Assembly (NCBI RefSeq): GCF_935822925.1
Contig: NZ_CAKXZS010000023.1
Coordinates: 483,384 to 547,383 of the forward strand
Direction: 5' to 3'
Source: Mesorhizobium ventifaucium
GTDB lineage: Bacteria > Pseudomonadota > Alphaproteobacteria > Rhizobiales > Rhizobiaceae
Length of the DNA stretch: 64,000 bases
Shown: positions 57,272 to 64,000 of the stretch, in pieces
Numbering within the stretch: position 1 is the first letter of the stretch
Layout: each line of letters begins with the position of its first letter
The notes under the pieces: model-generated
Told to the model about the DNA's origin: nothing
Seen by the model: the letters and a program-made list of their open reading frames with translations, nothing else
Database searches by the model: none
Position numbers and translations under genes: made by a program

Positions 57272-57850
57272 TTACTGGCGGAAGGGGAAGTTGAAGGCCT
57301 TGAGCAATGCCCTGGCTTCGTCGTCCGTCTTCGCAGTCGTACAAACGATGACGTCCATGCCCCAGATCTGATCAACCTTGTCGTAGTTGATCTCCGGGAA
57401 CACGATGTGTTCCTTGATGCCCATGGCATAGTTGCCACGGCCATCGAAGCTCTTCGGATTGAGCCCGCGGAAGTCGCGGACGCGCGGCAGCGCGATGTTC
57501 ACGAGGCGGTCGAGGAACTCGTACATGCGTTCCTTGCGCAGCGTGACCTTGGCGCCGATCGGCATCTTTTCGCGGACCTTGAAGCCGGCGATCGAGTTGC
57601 GCGCGTGGGTGACGACGGCCTTCTGGCCGGCGATCAGCGCAAGATCCTCCGCCGCGATCGAAGGCTTCTTCGAATCGCCGGTCGCCTCGCCGACGCCCAT
57701 GTTCAGCACGATCTTGTCGATGCGCGGAACCTGCATCTCGTTCTCGTAGCCGAACTGCTCCTGCAGCGCCTTGCGGATGGTCTCGTTGTAGACCTGCTTG
57801 AGGCGCGGCGTGTTCTGGGCAGTCGCCTGCTTGGTTTGAGCCTTAGCCAT
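57272..57850 (-). CDS. rplE: 50S ribosomal protein L5
   Basis: 192-residue 5S rRNA-binding protein: VPRIDKIVLNMGVGEATGDS, GQKAVVTHARNSIAGFKVRE, KVTLRKERMYEFLDRLVNIA, LPRVRDFRGLNPKSFDGRGN and GIKEHIVFPEINYDKVDQIW. The start at ATG 57850 (MAKAQTKQ) overlaps the end of rplX by eight bases. Confidence 0.98.
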   Translation of the reverse strand: MAKAQTKQATAQNTPRLKQVYNETIRKALQEQFGYENEMQVPRIDKIVLNMGVGEATGDSKKPSIAAEDLALIAGQKAVVTHARNSIAGFKVREKMPIGAKVTLRKERMYEFLDRLVNIALPRVRDFRGLNPKSFDGRGNYAMGIKEHIVFPEINYDKVDQIWGMDVIVCTTAKTDDEARALLKAFNFPFRQ

Positions 57851-58157
57851 TGATGACTTCTCCCGAGCGCTTGGCGACGCGCACCTTCTTGCCGTCCTTC
57901 TGGAAGATGAAGCCGACACGGGTCGGCTTGCCATCCTTGGGGTCTGCCAGCGCGATGTTCGACAGCTGGATCGGCGCTTCCTTGGTGATGATCCCGCCCT
58001 CTTGGGACTGGGACTGCTTCTGGTGACGACGGATCATGTTGACGCCGCGCACCAGCGCGGTGTCTTCCTTCGGCTGTACCGAGAGGACTTCGCCCGAACG
58101 GCCCTTGTCCTTGCCGGCCAGCACGACGACCTTGTCGCCTTTTCTAATCTTCTGCAT
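57843..58157 (-). CDS. rplX: 50S ribosomal protein L24
   Basis: 104-residue protein with a KOW motif: MQKIRKGDKVVVLAGKDKGR, SGEVLSVQPKEDTALVRGVN, MIRRHQKQSQSQEGGIITKE and a C-terminal RVGFIFQKDGKKVRVAKRSG. Its last eight bases overlap rplE. Confidence 0.98.
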   Translation of the reverse strand: MQKIRKGDKVVVLAGKDKGRSGEVLSVQPKEDTALVRGVNMIRRHQKQSQSQEGGIITKEAPIQLSNIALADPKDGKPTRVGFIFQKDGKKVRVAKRSGEVING

Positions 58158-58169
58158 TGGTCCGGCTCC

Positions 58170-58538
58170 TTACAGCACTTCAGGCGCGAGCGAGATGATC
58201 TTCATGTGGTTCTTGGCGCGGAGTTCGCGCGGAACCGGCCCGAAGATACGCGTGCCGATCGGCTCTTTCTTGTTGTCGACGAGAACGGCCGCGTTCTTGT
58301 CGAAACGGATCACGCTGCCGTCCGGGCGGCGGATGTCCTTGGCCGTGCGAACCACGACCGCCTTCATCACATCGCCCTTCTTGACGCGGCCGCGCGGGAT
58401 GGCTTCCTTGATCGACACCACGATGATGTCGCCCACGGAAGCGTATTTCCGCTTCGAGCCGCCCAGCACCTTGATGCACATGACACGACGGGCGCCGGAA
58501 TTATCCGCGACGTCGAGGTTTGTTTGCATCTGAATCAT
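58170..58538 (-). CDS. rplN: 50S ribosomal protein L14
   Basis: 122-residue protein: MIQMQTNLDVADNSGARRVM, CIKVLGGSKRKYASVGDIIV, VSIKEAIPRGRVKKGDVMKA and the C-terminal FGPVPRELRAKNHMKIISLA. It is 12 bases before rplX. Standard position. Confidence 0.98.
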   Translation of the reverse strand: MIQMQTNLDVADNSGARRVMCIKVLGGSKRKYASVGDIIVVSIKEAIPRGRVKKGDVMKAVVVRTAKDIRRPDGSVIRFDKNAAVLVDNKKEPIGTRIFGPVPRELRAKNHMKIISLAPEVL

Positions 58539-58609
58539 GACTGGCCGCCTTCTTCTCTTCTAACGGGACGGGCTCAAAGCCCCTCCCCGGTCTGTTCAAA
58601 ATTCGTTGT

Positions 58610-58849
58610 TTACGCCTGGTCCGAAGACACGACGGTCCAGCGCTTGTCCTTGGAGATCGGCTTCGATTCCTGGATGAACACCTGATCGCCGACCTTGTGG
58701 GCATTGTTCTCGTCGTGCGCCTTGTACTTCTTGGTCATGCGCACGGTCTTCTTCATCACGGGATGCGTGAAGCGCCGTTCGACCTTGACGACAACCGTCT
58801 TCTCGTTTTTGTCGCTGACGACGGTGCCCTGCAGAATGCGCTTTGGCAT
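58610..58849 (-). CDS. rpsQ: 30S ribosomal protein S17
   Basis: 79-residue OB-fold protein: MPKRILQGTVVSDKNEKTVV, VKVERRFTHPVMKKTVRMTK, YKAHDENNAHKVGDQVFIQE, then SKPISKDKRWTVV. It lies 11 bases after rpmC. Confidence 0.97.
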   Translation of the reverse strand: MPKRILQGTVVSDKNEKTVVVKVERRFTHPVMKKTVRMTKKYKAHDENNAHKVGDQVFIQESKPISKDKRWTVVSSDQA

Positions 58850-58860
58850 GGTTTTCGTCC

Positions 58861-59061
58861 TTAAGCCTTCTTAGCCGCGGACTTTTCCGCAGCGATGGTC
58901 TTGATACGCGCAATGTCCTTGCGGACCTGCCTCACGCGCGCGGTCTTCTCGAGCTGGCCGGTGGCCTTCTGGAAGCGCAGGTTGAACTGCTCCTTCTTCA
59001 GGCTGGCCAATTCGTCGGTCAGCTGGTCCTGGGTCTTGGTCCGGATGTCTTCGGCTTTCAT
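58861..59061 (-). CDS. rpmC: 50S ribosomal protein L29
   Basis: 66-residue, two-helix protein at the exit tunnel: MKAEDIRTKTQDQLTDELAS, LKKEQFNLRFQKATGQLEKT, ARVRQVRKDIARIKTI. The start at ATG 59061 is the family start; an upstream extension is unrelated. It follows rplP by 13 bases. Confidence 0.97.
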   Translation of the reverse strand: MKAEDIRTKTQDQLTDELASLKKEQFNLRFQKATGQLEKTARVRQVRKDIARIKTIAAEKSAAKKA

Positions 59062-59074
59062 GATCAGCCCGTCC

Positions 59075-59488
59075 TTATTCTGCGATGCGCTGTACGAAGC
59101 GCGTCCTGACCGAGAGCTTGGCCGCGCCGAGACGCAGCGCCTCACGGGCGGTTTCCTCATTGACGCCGTCGATCTCGAACATGATGCGGCCAGGCTTGAC
59201 GCGCGCCGCCCAGTAATCGACCGCGCCCTTGCCCTTGCCCATGCGGACTTCGGTCGGCTTCGACGTCACCGGCACGTCCGGGAAGATACGGATCCAGACG
59301 CGGCCGGCGCGCTTCATCTCGCGGGTGATCGCGCGGCGGGCCGCCTCGATCTCACGCGCGGTGACGCGGTTCGGCTCAAGCGCCTTCAGCCCGAAACCGC
59401 CGAAATCCAGATTGGTGCCACCCTTGGCGGCACCGTGGATACGACCCTTGAACTGCTTGCGGAACTTTGTGCGCTTTGGCTGCAGCAT
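59075..59488 (-). CDS. rplP: 50S ribosomal protein L16
   Basis: 137-residue protein near the A site and peptidyl transferase centre: MLQPKRTKFRKQFKGRIHGA, FGGFGLKALEPNRVTAREIE, AARRAITREMKRAGRVWIRI, PDVPVTSKPTEVRMGKGKGA and EIDGVNEETAREALRLGAAK. It lies between rpsC and rpmC. Confidence 0.98.
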   Translation of the reverse strand: MLQPKRTKFRKQFKGRIHGAAKGGTNLDFGGFGLKALEPNRVTAREIEAARRAITREMKRAGRVWIRIFPDVPVTSKPTEVRMGKGKGAVDYWAARVKPGRIMFEIDGVNEETAREALRLGAAKLSVRTRFVQRIAE

Positions 59489-59515
59489 CGTTCTAACTCC
59501 AAATTCTCAACTGTC

Positions 59516-60241
59516 TCAGGCGTTTTCGCGACGGCGACCGCGTTCGCGCTCACCACCACCGCCATGCGCATGATCGCCCTCGGTGGCGCGGCGCTCCGAA
59601 GCCATCGGGTCGTGCTCGAGGATTTCGCCCTTGAACACCCAGACCTTGACGCCGCAGATGCCGTAGGCGGTGTGTGCTTCGGCCGTGCCGTAGTCGACGT
59701 CGGCGCGCAGCGTATGCAGCGGCACGCGACCTTCGCGATACCATTCCATGCGCGCGATCTCGGCGCCGCCAAGACGGCCGGCGCAGTTGATGCGGATGCC
59801 TTCGGCACCGAGGCGCATCGCCGACTGCACGGCGCGCTTCATGGCGCGGCGGAACGCGATGCGGCGCTCGAGCTGCTGCGCGATCGACTGGGCGACCAGC
59901 GTCGCGTCGATCTCGGGCTTACGCACTTCGACGATGTTCAAATGCGTCTCGGACTTCGTCATCTCCATCAGCTTCTTGCGAAGCTTCTCGATGTCGGCGC
60001 CCTTCTTGCCGATGATCAGGCCCGGACGCGCCGCGTGGATGGTGACGCGGCACTTCTTGTGCGGACGCTCGATCACGACCTTCGAAATCGCGGCCTGCTT
60101 GAGTTCCTTCTCAAGATACTTGCGGATCTTGATGTCCTCATGCAGCAGCTTGCCGTACTCGCCGGTGTTGGCGAACCAGCGCGAATCCCAGGTGCGGTTG
60201 ATGCCGAGACGCAGACCGATAGGATTGATTTTCTGGCCCAT
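59516..60241 (-). CDS. rpsC: 30S ribosomal protein S3
   Basis: 241-residue protein with a KH domain: MGQKINPIGLRLGINRTWDS, VTIHAARPGLIIGKKGADIE, LNIVEVRKPEIDATLVAQSI, RRAMKRAVQSAMRLGAEGIR and GRLGGAEIARMEWYREGRVP. The C-terminus is a His/Gly/Arg-rich tail (DHAHGGGGERERGRR). The ATG overlaps the rplV stop by one base (TAATG). Confidence 0.98.
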   Translation of the reverse strand: MGQKINPIGLRLGINRTWDSRWFANTGEYGKLLHEDIKIRKYLEKELKQAAISKVVIERPHKKCRVTIHAARPGLIIGKKGADIEKLRKKLMEMTKSETHLNIVEVRKPEIDATLVAQSIAQQLERRIAFRRAMKRAVQSAMRLGAEGIRINCAGRLGGAEIARMEWYREGRVPLHTLRADVDYGTAEAHTAYGICGVKVWVFKGEILEHDPMASERRATEGDHAHGGGGERERGRRRENA

Positions 60242-60630
60242 TATGCGGCCTCCACTTTTTCTTCGACTTCACGAACGACGATCGTGAGGTGCGAGAACGG
60301 CTTCTCGATACGGCTGGCGCGGCCACGGCCACGGGCATGGAACCGCTTCATGACGATCGACTTGCCGACATAGGCTTCCGCCACGATCAGAGCATCGACG
60401 TCGAGGTCGTGGTTGTTTTCCGCGTTAGCGATCGCCGATTCCAGCGTCTTCTTGACCGTGCCGGAAATCCGCTTGGCCGAGAATTCGAGATCGGAAAGCG
60501 CTGTCGCGACCTTCTTGCCGCGGATCAGCGCGGCAACCAGGTTCAGCTTCTGCGGGCTGATACGAATCGTGCGCAACACGGCGCGCGCTTCGTTGTCAGC
60601 AAGCCTGCGCGGAGCTTTGGCCTTGCCCAT
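60241..60630 (-). CDS. rplV: 50S ribosomal protein L22
   Basis: 129-residue protein lining the exit tunnel: ARAVLRTIRISPQKLNLVAA, LIRGKKVATALSDLEFSAKR, VKKTLESAIANAENNHDLDV and the loop/C-terminal part MKRFHARGRGRASRIEKPFS. It is two bases after rpsS and overlaps rpsC by one base. Confidence 0.98.
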   Translation of the reverse strand: MGKAKAPRRLADNEARAVLRTIRISPQKLNLVAALIRGKKVATALSDLEFSAKRISGTVKKTLESAIANAENNHDLDVDALIVAEAYVGKSIVMKRFHARGRGRASRIEKPFSHLTIVVREVEEKVEAA

Positions 60631-60632
60631 GA

Positions 60633-60911
60633 TTATTTCCTCTTCGCCTTCTTATCCGCGCCATGACCGTAATAGGTCCGGGTCGGAGCGAATTCACCGA
60701 ACTTGTGGCCGACCATGTCCTCGTTCACCGAAACGGGAACGTGCTTCTGGCCGTTGTAGACACCGAAGGTGAAGCCGACGAACTGCGGCAGGATGGTGGA
60801 GCGACGGCTCCACATCTTGATCACCTCATTGCGACCACCTTCACGAACCTTGTCCACCTTCTTGAGAAGGTAGCCGTCGATGAAAGGGCCTTTCCAAATC
60901 GAACGAGTCAC
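60633..60911 (-). CDS. rpsS: 30S ribosomal protein S19
   Basis: 92-residue head protein: MTRSIWKGPFIDGYLLKKVD, IKMWSRRSTILPQFVGFTFG, VYNGQKHVPVSVNEDMVGHK and FGEFAPTRTYYGHGADKKAK. It lies between rplB and rplV with short gaps. Confidence 0.98.
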   Translation of the reverse strand: MTRSIWKGPFIDGYLLKKVDKVREGGRNEVIKMWSRRSTILPQFVGFTFGVYNGQKHVPVSVNEDMVGHKFGEFAPTRTYYGHGADKKAKRK

Positions 60912-60927
60912 TTGGCGTTACCTCTTC

Positions 60928-61761
60928 TTAGCTCTTGCGCTGATGGCGCGAGCGCAGGATGAACTTGTCGGTCGCCTTATTGGACCGCGTCTTCTTGCCC
61001 TTGGTCGGCTTGCCCCAAGGCGAAACCGGATGGCGGCCACCCGAGGTGCGGCCTTCGCCGCCGCCGTGCGGATGGTCGACCGGGTTCATGGTCACGCCGC
61101 GGTTGTGCGGACGTTTTCCCCGCCACACCGTGCGGCCTGCCTTGCCGTCATTAATGTTGCCGTGGTCCGGGTTGGACACGGCGCCGACGGTGGCCATGCA
61201 CGAGCCGTGGACGACACGCTGCTCGCCTGAGTTCAGGCGCAGGATCGCCATGCCCTGGTCACGGCCGACGAGCTGGGCATAACCGCCAGCCGAACGGGCA
61301 ACCTGGGCGCCCTTGCCCGGCTTCAGCTCGATGTTGTGGACGATCGTGCCGACCGGCATCGAGGCCAGCGGCATCGCATTGCCCGGCTTCACGTCGACCG
61401 CTTCGCCGGCCACGATCTTGTCGCCGGCAGCAAGGCGCTGCGGGGCGATGATGTAGGACAGCTCGCCATCGTCATACTTGATCAGCGCGATGAAGGCGCT
61501 GCGGTTCGGATCGTATTCGATACGCTCGACCGTGCCGACAACGTCGAACTTGCGGCGCTTGAAGTCGATGATGCGGTACGTACGCTTGTGACCGCCGCCG
61601 ATGAAGCGGGCCGTGATGCGGCCGTAATTGTTGCGGCCGCCCGACTTGGTCAGGCCTTCGGTCAAGCCCTTGACGGGCTTGCCCTTGTAGAGGCCCGAGC
61701 GGTCGACGATGACTAGCTGGCGGGTGCTCGGCGTTATCGGGTTGAATTTTTTCAGTGCCAT
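60928..61761 (-). CDS. rplB: 50S ribosomal protein L2
   Basis: 277-residue core protein of the peptidyl transferase centre: MALKKFNPITPSTRQLVIVD, GGHKRTYRIIDFKRRKFDVV, GNAMPLASMPVGTIVHNIEL, SGEQRVVHGSCMATVGAVSN, RGVTMNPVDHPHGGGEGRTS (with the functional His) and HPVSPWGKPTKGKKTRSNKA. Confidence 0.98.
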   Translation of the reverse strand: MALKKFNPITPSTRQLVIVDRSGLYKGKPVKGLTEGLTKSGGRNNYGRITARFIGGGHKRTYRIIDFKRRKFDVVGTVERIEYDPNRSAFIALIKYDDGELSYIIAPQRLAAGDKIVAGEAVDVKPGNAMPLASMPVGTIVHNIELKPGKGAQVARSAGGYAQLVGRDQGMAILRLNSGEQRVVHGSCMATVGAVSNPDHGNINDGKAGRTVWRGKRPHNRGVTMNPVDHPHGGGEGRTSGGRHPVSPWGKPTKGKKTRSNKATDKFILRSRHQRKS

Positions 61762-61784
61762 GTCCGTTGTCCTCGCCGTCTTGC

Positions 61785-62078
61785 TCAGAGACCCGTCGCG
61801 ACGTCGATCGACTGGCCGTCGGCCAGCGTCACAATCGCCTTCTTGACGTCGCTCTGGCGGCCGATCGTGCCGCGGAAGCGCTTGATCTTGCCCTTGCGAA
61901 CAAGCGTGTTCACGGCCATCACCTTGACGCCGAACAGCGCTTCGACGGCAGCCTTAATTTCCGGCTTCGACGCCTTCTTGGCGACATTGAAGACGATCTG
62001 GTTTTGCTCGGAAGCCATGGTCGACTTTTCGGTGATCGCCGGCGAGACGATCACGTCGTAGTGACGAAGGTCGGTCAT
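61785..62078 (-). CDS. rplW: 50S ribosomal protein L23
   Basis: 97-residue protein at the exit tunnel that docks signal recognition particle and trigger factor: LRHYDVIVSPAITEKSTMAS, IVFNVAKKASKPEIKAAVEA, LFGVKVMAVNTLVRKGKIKR. Its ATG overlaps the rplD stop by four bases. Confidence 0.98.
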   Translation of the reverse strand: MTDLRHYDVIVSPAITEKSTMASEQNQIVFNVAKKASKPEIKAAVEALFGVKVMAVNTLVRKGKIKRFRGTIGRQSDVKKAIVTLADGQSIDVATGL

Positions 62079-62695
62079 TTGAAGCGCTCCTCGAGAGCCT
62101 CGACGGCGGCCTTCGAAAGGACCAGCGTGCCGCGGCGCAGAATGTCGTAGACGTTGATGCCCTGGATGGGCAGCACGTCGATGTTCGGGATGTTCGTCGC
62201 CGCCAGCTTGAAATTCTTGTCGAGCTCGGCGCCGCCGATCAGCAGGGCGTTGGACAGGCCCAGCGTCGCGAAATTCGCGATCAGCGCCTTGGTCTTGGCC
62301 TCGGTCAGCATCAGCTCATCGATGATGATGAGCGAGGCGCTCTTGGCCTTGGCCGAGAGAGCATGCTTGAGGCCCAGCGCACGCACCTTCTTCGGCAAAT
62401 CGTGCTCGTGGCTGCGGACGACCGGGCCGTGGGCCTTGCCGCCGCCGCGGAACTGCGGAGCGCGCGCCGAATGGTGGCGGGCGCGGCCCGTACCCTTCTG
62501 CTTGTACATCTTGGCGCCGGTGCGGGCGATCTCGGCGCGACCCTTGGTCTTGTGCGTGCCCTGCTGCTTCTTGGCAAGCTGCCAGCGCACGACGCGCTGC
62601 AGGATGTCCTCGCGCGGATCAAGGCCGAAAATCTCCTCGGAGAGTTTCACCTTGCCGGCGTCCTTGCCGCCAAGCGTTGTGATCTTGAGGTCCAT
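62075..62695 (-). CDS. rplD: 50S ribosomal protein L4
   Basis: 206-residue protein: VSEEIFGL-type N-terminus (here KVKLSEEIFGLDPREDILQR), VVRWQLAKKQQGTHKTKGRA, KMYKQKGTGRARHHSARAPQ and FRGGGKAHGPVVRSHEHDLP. In E. coli L4 represses the S10 operon; I cannot see the corresponding leader in this window. It overlaps rplC by one base and rplW by four. Confidence 0.98.
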   Translation of the reverse strand: MDLKITTLGGKDAGKVKLSEEIFGLDPREDILQRVVRWQLAKKQQGTHKTKGRAEIARTGAKMYKQKGTGRARHHSARAPQFRGGGKAHGPVVRSHEHDLPKKVRALGLKHALSAKAKSASLIIIDELMLTEAKTKALIANFATLGLSNALLIGGAELDKNFKLAATNIPNIDVLPIQGINVYDILRRGTLVLSKAAVEALEERFK

Positions 62696-63423
62696 TATTC
62701 CGCTCCCTCTGTGGCCGGGGCATCGTTCTTGGCGCCATCACTGGTTGCAATGGCGCGGATTGCGGCGGGCTTCGGCGCATTGGCCGGCAGCGCAACCTTG
62801 GCCGCGTCACGGACCAGGATCCAGGCGCCCTTCGAACCGGGAACCGCGCCGCGGATCAGGATCAGACCGCGATGGGCGTCGGTCGAGACGACCTCGACAT
62901 TCTGCGTGGTGACGCGGGTGTCACCCATGTGGCCGGCCATGTGCTTGCCCTTGAACACCTTGCCCGGGTCCTGGCGCTGGCCGGTCGAGCCGTGCGTACG
63001 GTGCGAGACCGAGTTGCCGTGGGTCGCGCGGCCACCGCCCATGTGGTGCCGCTTGATGACGCCCTGGAAACCCTTGCCGATCGTGGTTCCCGTCACATCG
63101 ACCTTCTGGCCGACGACGAAATGATCGACGGTGATCTCGGCGCCGACATCGATCATGTTGTCGGCGGAGACGCGGAACTCGGCAACCTTGGCCTTCGGCT
63201 CGACGGAAGCGGTTGCGAAATGGCCGCGCATCGCCTTCGACGTGTTCTTCACCTTGGCAAGGCCAACGCCGAGCTGGACGGCGGTATAGCCGTTCTTCTC
63301 CTGCGTGCGCTGCGCCACGACCTGGCAGTTCTCCATCTGGAGAACGGTGACGGGAACATGTTCCCCGGCATCGTTGTAGATGCGGGTCATTCCCACCTTC
63401 TTTGCAATCACACCTGAACGCAT
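62695..63423 (-). CDS. rplC: 50S ribosomal protein L3
   Basis: 242-residue protein: MRSGVIAKKVGMTRIYNDAG, VTVLQMENCQVVAQRTQEKN, VGQKVDVTGTTIGKGFQGVI, KRHHMGGGRATHGNSVSHRT, GSTGQRQDPGKVFKGKHMAG. A C-terminal Ala-rich tail (about 30 residues) is extra relative to E. coli L3, as in other alphaproteobacteria. AAGGAA precedes the ATG; the leader upstream is a 47-base tandem repeat. Confidence 0.98.
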   Translation of the reverse strand: MRSGVIAKKVGMTRIYNDAGEHVPVTVLQMENCQVVAQRTQEKNGYTAVQLGVGLAKVKNTSKAMRGHFATASVEPKAKVAEFRVSADNMIDVGAEITVDHFVVGQKVDVTGTTIGKGFQGVIKRHHMGGGRATHGNSVSHRTHGSTGQRQDPGKVFKGKHMAGHMGDTRVTTQNVEVVSTDAHRGLILIRGAVPGSKGAWILVRDAAKVALPANAPKPAAIRAIATSDGAKNDAPATEGAE

Positions 63424-63437
63424 CGGTTCATTCCTTT

Positions 63438-63563
63438 AGAGTTCCCTGTCGGGGCTGTCGCCCCTCCACGCCTCTTGTTCCTTCAGAGTTCCCTGTCGGG
63501 GCTGTCGCCCCTCCACGCCTCTTGTTCCTTCAGAGTTCCGGGTCGCCCCGCCGCTCTGGTTCC
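63438..63563. repeat. 47-base tandem repeat between rpsJ and rplC
   Basis: Copies at 63438-63484 and 63485-63531 are virtually identical; a third, shortened and diverged copy runs 63532-63563 to the rpsJ stop. Each full copy contains GGGGCTGTCGCCCC, which can form a five-pair hairpin, and on the minus strand AAGGAAC near its start, a copy of the rplC ribosome-site region. Confidence 0.9.
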
Positions 63564-63872
63564 TTAGAGCTTGATCTCGACGTCGACACCGGCGGCAAGA
63601 TCGAGCTTCATCAAAGCGTCGACCGTCTGCGGGGTCGGATCGACGATGTCGAGCAGACGCTTGTGCGTGCGCATCTCGAACTGCTCGCGGCTCTTCTTGT
63701 CGACGTGAGGCGACCGGTTGACCGTGAACTTTTCGATCCGCGTCGGCAGCGGAATGGGGCCGCGGACGTTGGCGCCGGTGCGCTTGGCCGTCGACACGAT
63801 TTCCCGCGTCGAGGCGTCAAGCACCCGGTGATCAAACGCCTTCAGGCGGATGCGGATATTCTGTCCGTTCAT
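63564..63872 (-). CDS. rpsJ: 30S ribosomal protein S10
   Basis: 102-residue protein, also transcription factor NusE: MNGQNIRIRLKAFDHRVLDA, STREIVSTAKRTGANVRGPI, PLPTRIEKFTVNRSPHVDKK, SREQFEMRTHKRLLDIVDPT. First ribosomal gene of the S10 cluster in the window, about 60 bases after tuf. Confidence 0.98.
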   Translation of the reverse strand: MNGQNIRIRLKAFDHRVLDASTREIVSTAKRTGANVRGPIPLPTRIEKFTVNRSPHVDKKSREQFEMRTHKRLLDIVDPTPQTVDALMKLDLAAGVDVEIKL

Positions 63873-63935
63873 GCGTCACTTCCTTGTTCTGGCGCGGCGC
63901 GGGCAGCGCCCGCGACAGATCGGTTTAAGTCCAAA

Positions 63936-64000
63936 TTACTCTTTGATGGTGACTACGATGCCGGCACCGACGGTGCGGCCGCCTTCACGGATGGCGAAGC
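63936..64000 (-). CDS. tuf: Elongation factor Tu, C-terminal end only
   Basis: Only the last 20 codons plus the stop are inside the window; translation gives FAIREGGRTVGAGIVVTIKE, the EF-Tu C-terminus. A tuf gene directly upstream of rpsJ is standard in alphaproteobacteria (rpsL-rpsG-fusA-tuf-rpsJ). Confidence 0.95.
   Translation of the reverse strand, partial: FAIREGGRTVGAGIVVTIKE

Noticed and set aside
63438..63563. 47-base repeats as a CRISPR array
   Set aside because: The copies are directly contiguous with no spacers, and no cas gene is near.

Overview
The window is a piece of the main chromosome of a GC-rich alphaproteobacterium of the order Rhizobiales, most likely Mesorhizobium or a close relative. 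This rests on gene order (dusB/nifR3-ntrB at the left edge; eno-ftsB-pdhA-pdhB-pdhC-lpdA-lipA; glnB-glnA followed by glnII and a divergent gstI), on a lipoyl domain fused to the pyruvate dehydrogenase E1 beta subunit, on a fused ispDF gene, and on dispersed palindromic intergenic elements typical of rhizobia. Almost all of it is core genome. I see no tRNA, rRNA, CRISPR array, transposase, integrase or prophage gene.

Layout. 1-3.1 kb: start of ntrB, then dusB, facing away from an ispDF-pncC pair. 3.1-13.2 kb: one minus-strand block of central carbon and lipoate metabolism (ratA, lipA, a GlsB-type membrane protein, lpdA, an SGNH hydrolase, pdhC, pdhB, pdhA, ftsB, eno). 13.3-19.2 kb: a 39-residue lipoprotein, a PRC-barrel protein, dodecin, kdsA with an overlapping glyoxalase-like gene, a Dabb protein, a 44-residue membrane protein, NDH-2 and 5-formyl-THF cyclo-ligase. 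19.2-31 kb: an Lrp regulator divergent from alanine dehydrogenase, a double-barrel outer membrane protein, a frameshifted DUF1203 gene, a DapB-like paralogue without the usual catalytic histidines, a GNAT protein, a sulfurtransferase, AlaX, cysteine synthase, an SDR, a hydrolase and a DEAD-box helicase. 31.4-36.5 kb: pccB, then a secreted Cys-rich CXXCH protein overlapping the NAD(P)HX repair gene. 36.8-40.5 kb: the nitrogen-assimilation cluster with two well-formed sigma-54 promoters. 40.5-48.9 kb: an MHS-type transporter with a large periplasmic insert, ATP12, an EamA transporter, rluC, crcB, rarA and a DegP-type protease. 49-64 kb: the S10-spc-alpha ribosomal protein operon from the end of tuf to rplQ, ending in a strong terminator.

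How it fits together. The pdh, lpdA and lipA genes make and lipoylate pyruvate dehydrogenase, with enolase feeding it. NtrB (left edge), PII, GSI, GSII and GstI form the nitrogen-status circuit: NtrB/NtrC would activate the sigma-54 promoters of glnB-glnA and glnII, while GstI is the known translational brake on glnII.

The least ordinary material is non-coding or concerns anomalies within genes. The ribosomal operon has been interrupted at several junctions by different hairpin or tandem-repeat elements. Two-palindrome mosaic elements sit at 42.6 and 45.4 kb. The DapB-like protein lacks its HH motif, the DEAD-box protein reads DEGD, and DUF1203 carries a one-base frameshift. I found no clear evidence of a wholly new multi-gene system; the best leads are the CXXCH protein coupled to NAD(P)HX repair, the DapB-like paralogue, and the repeat elements in the ribosomal operon.
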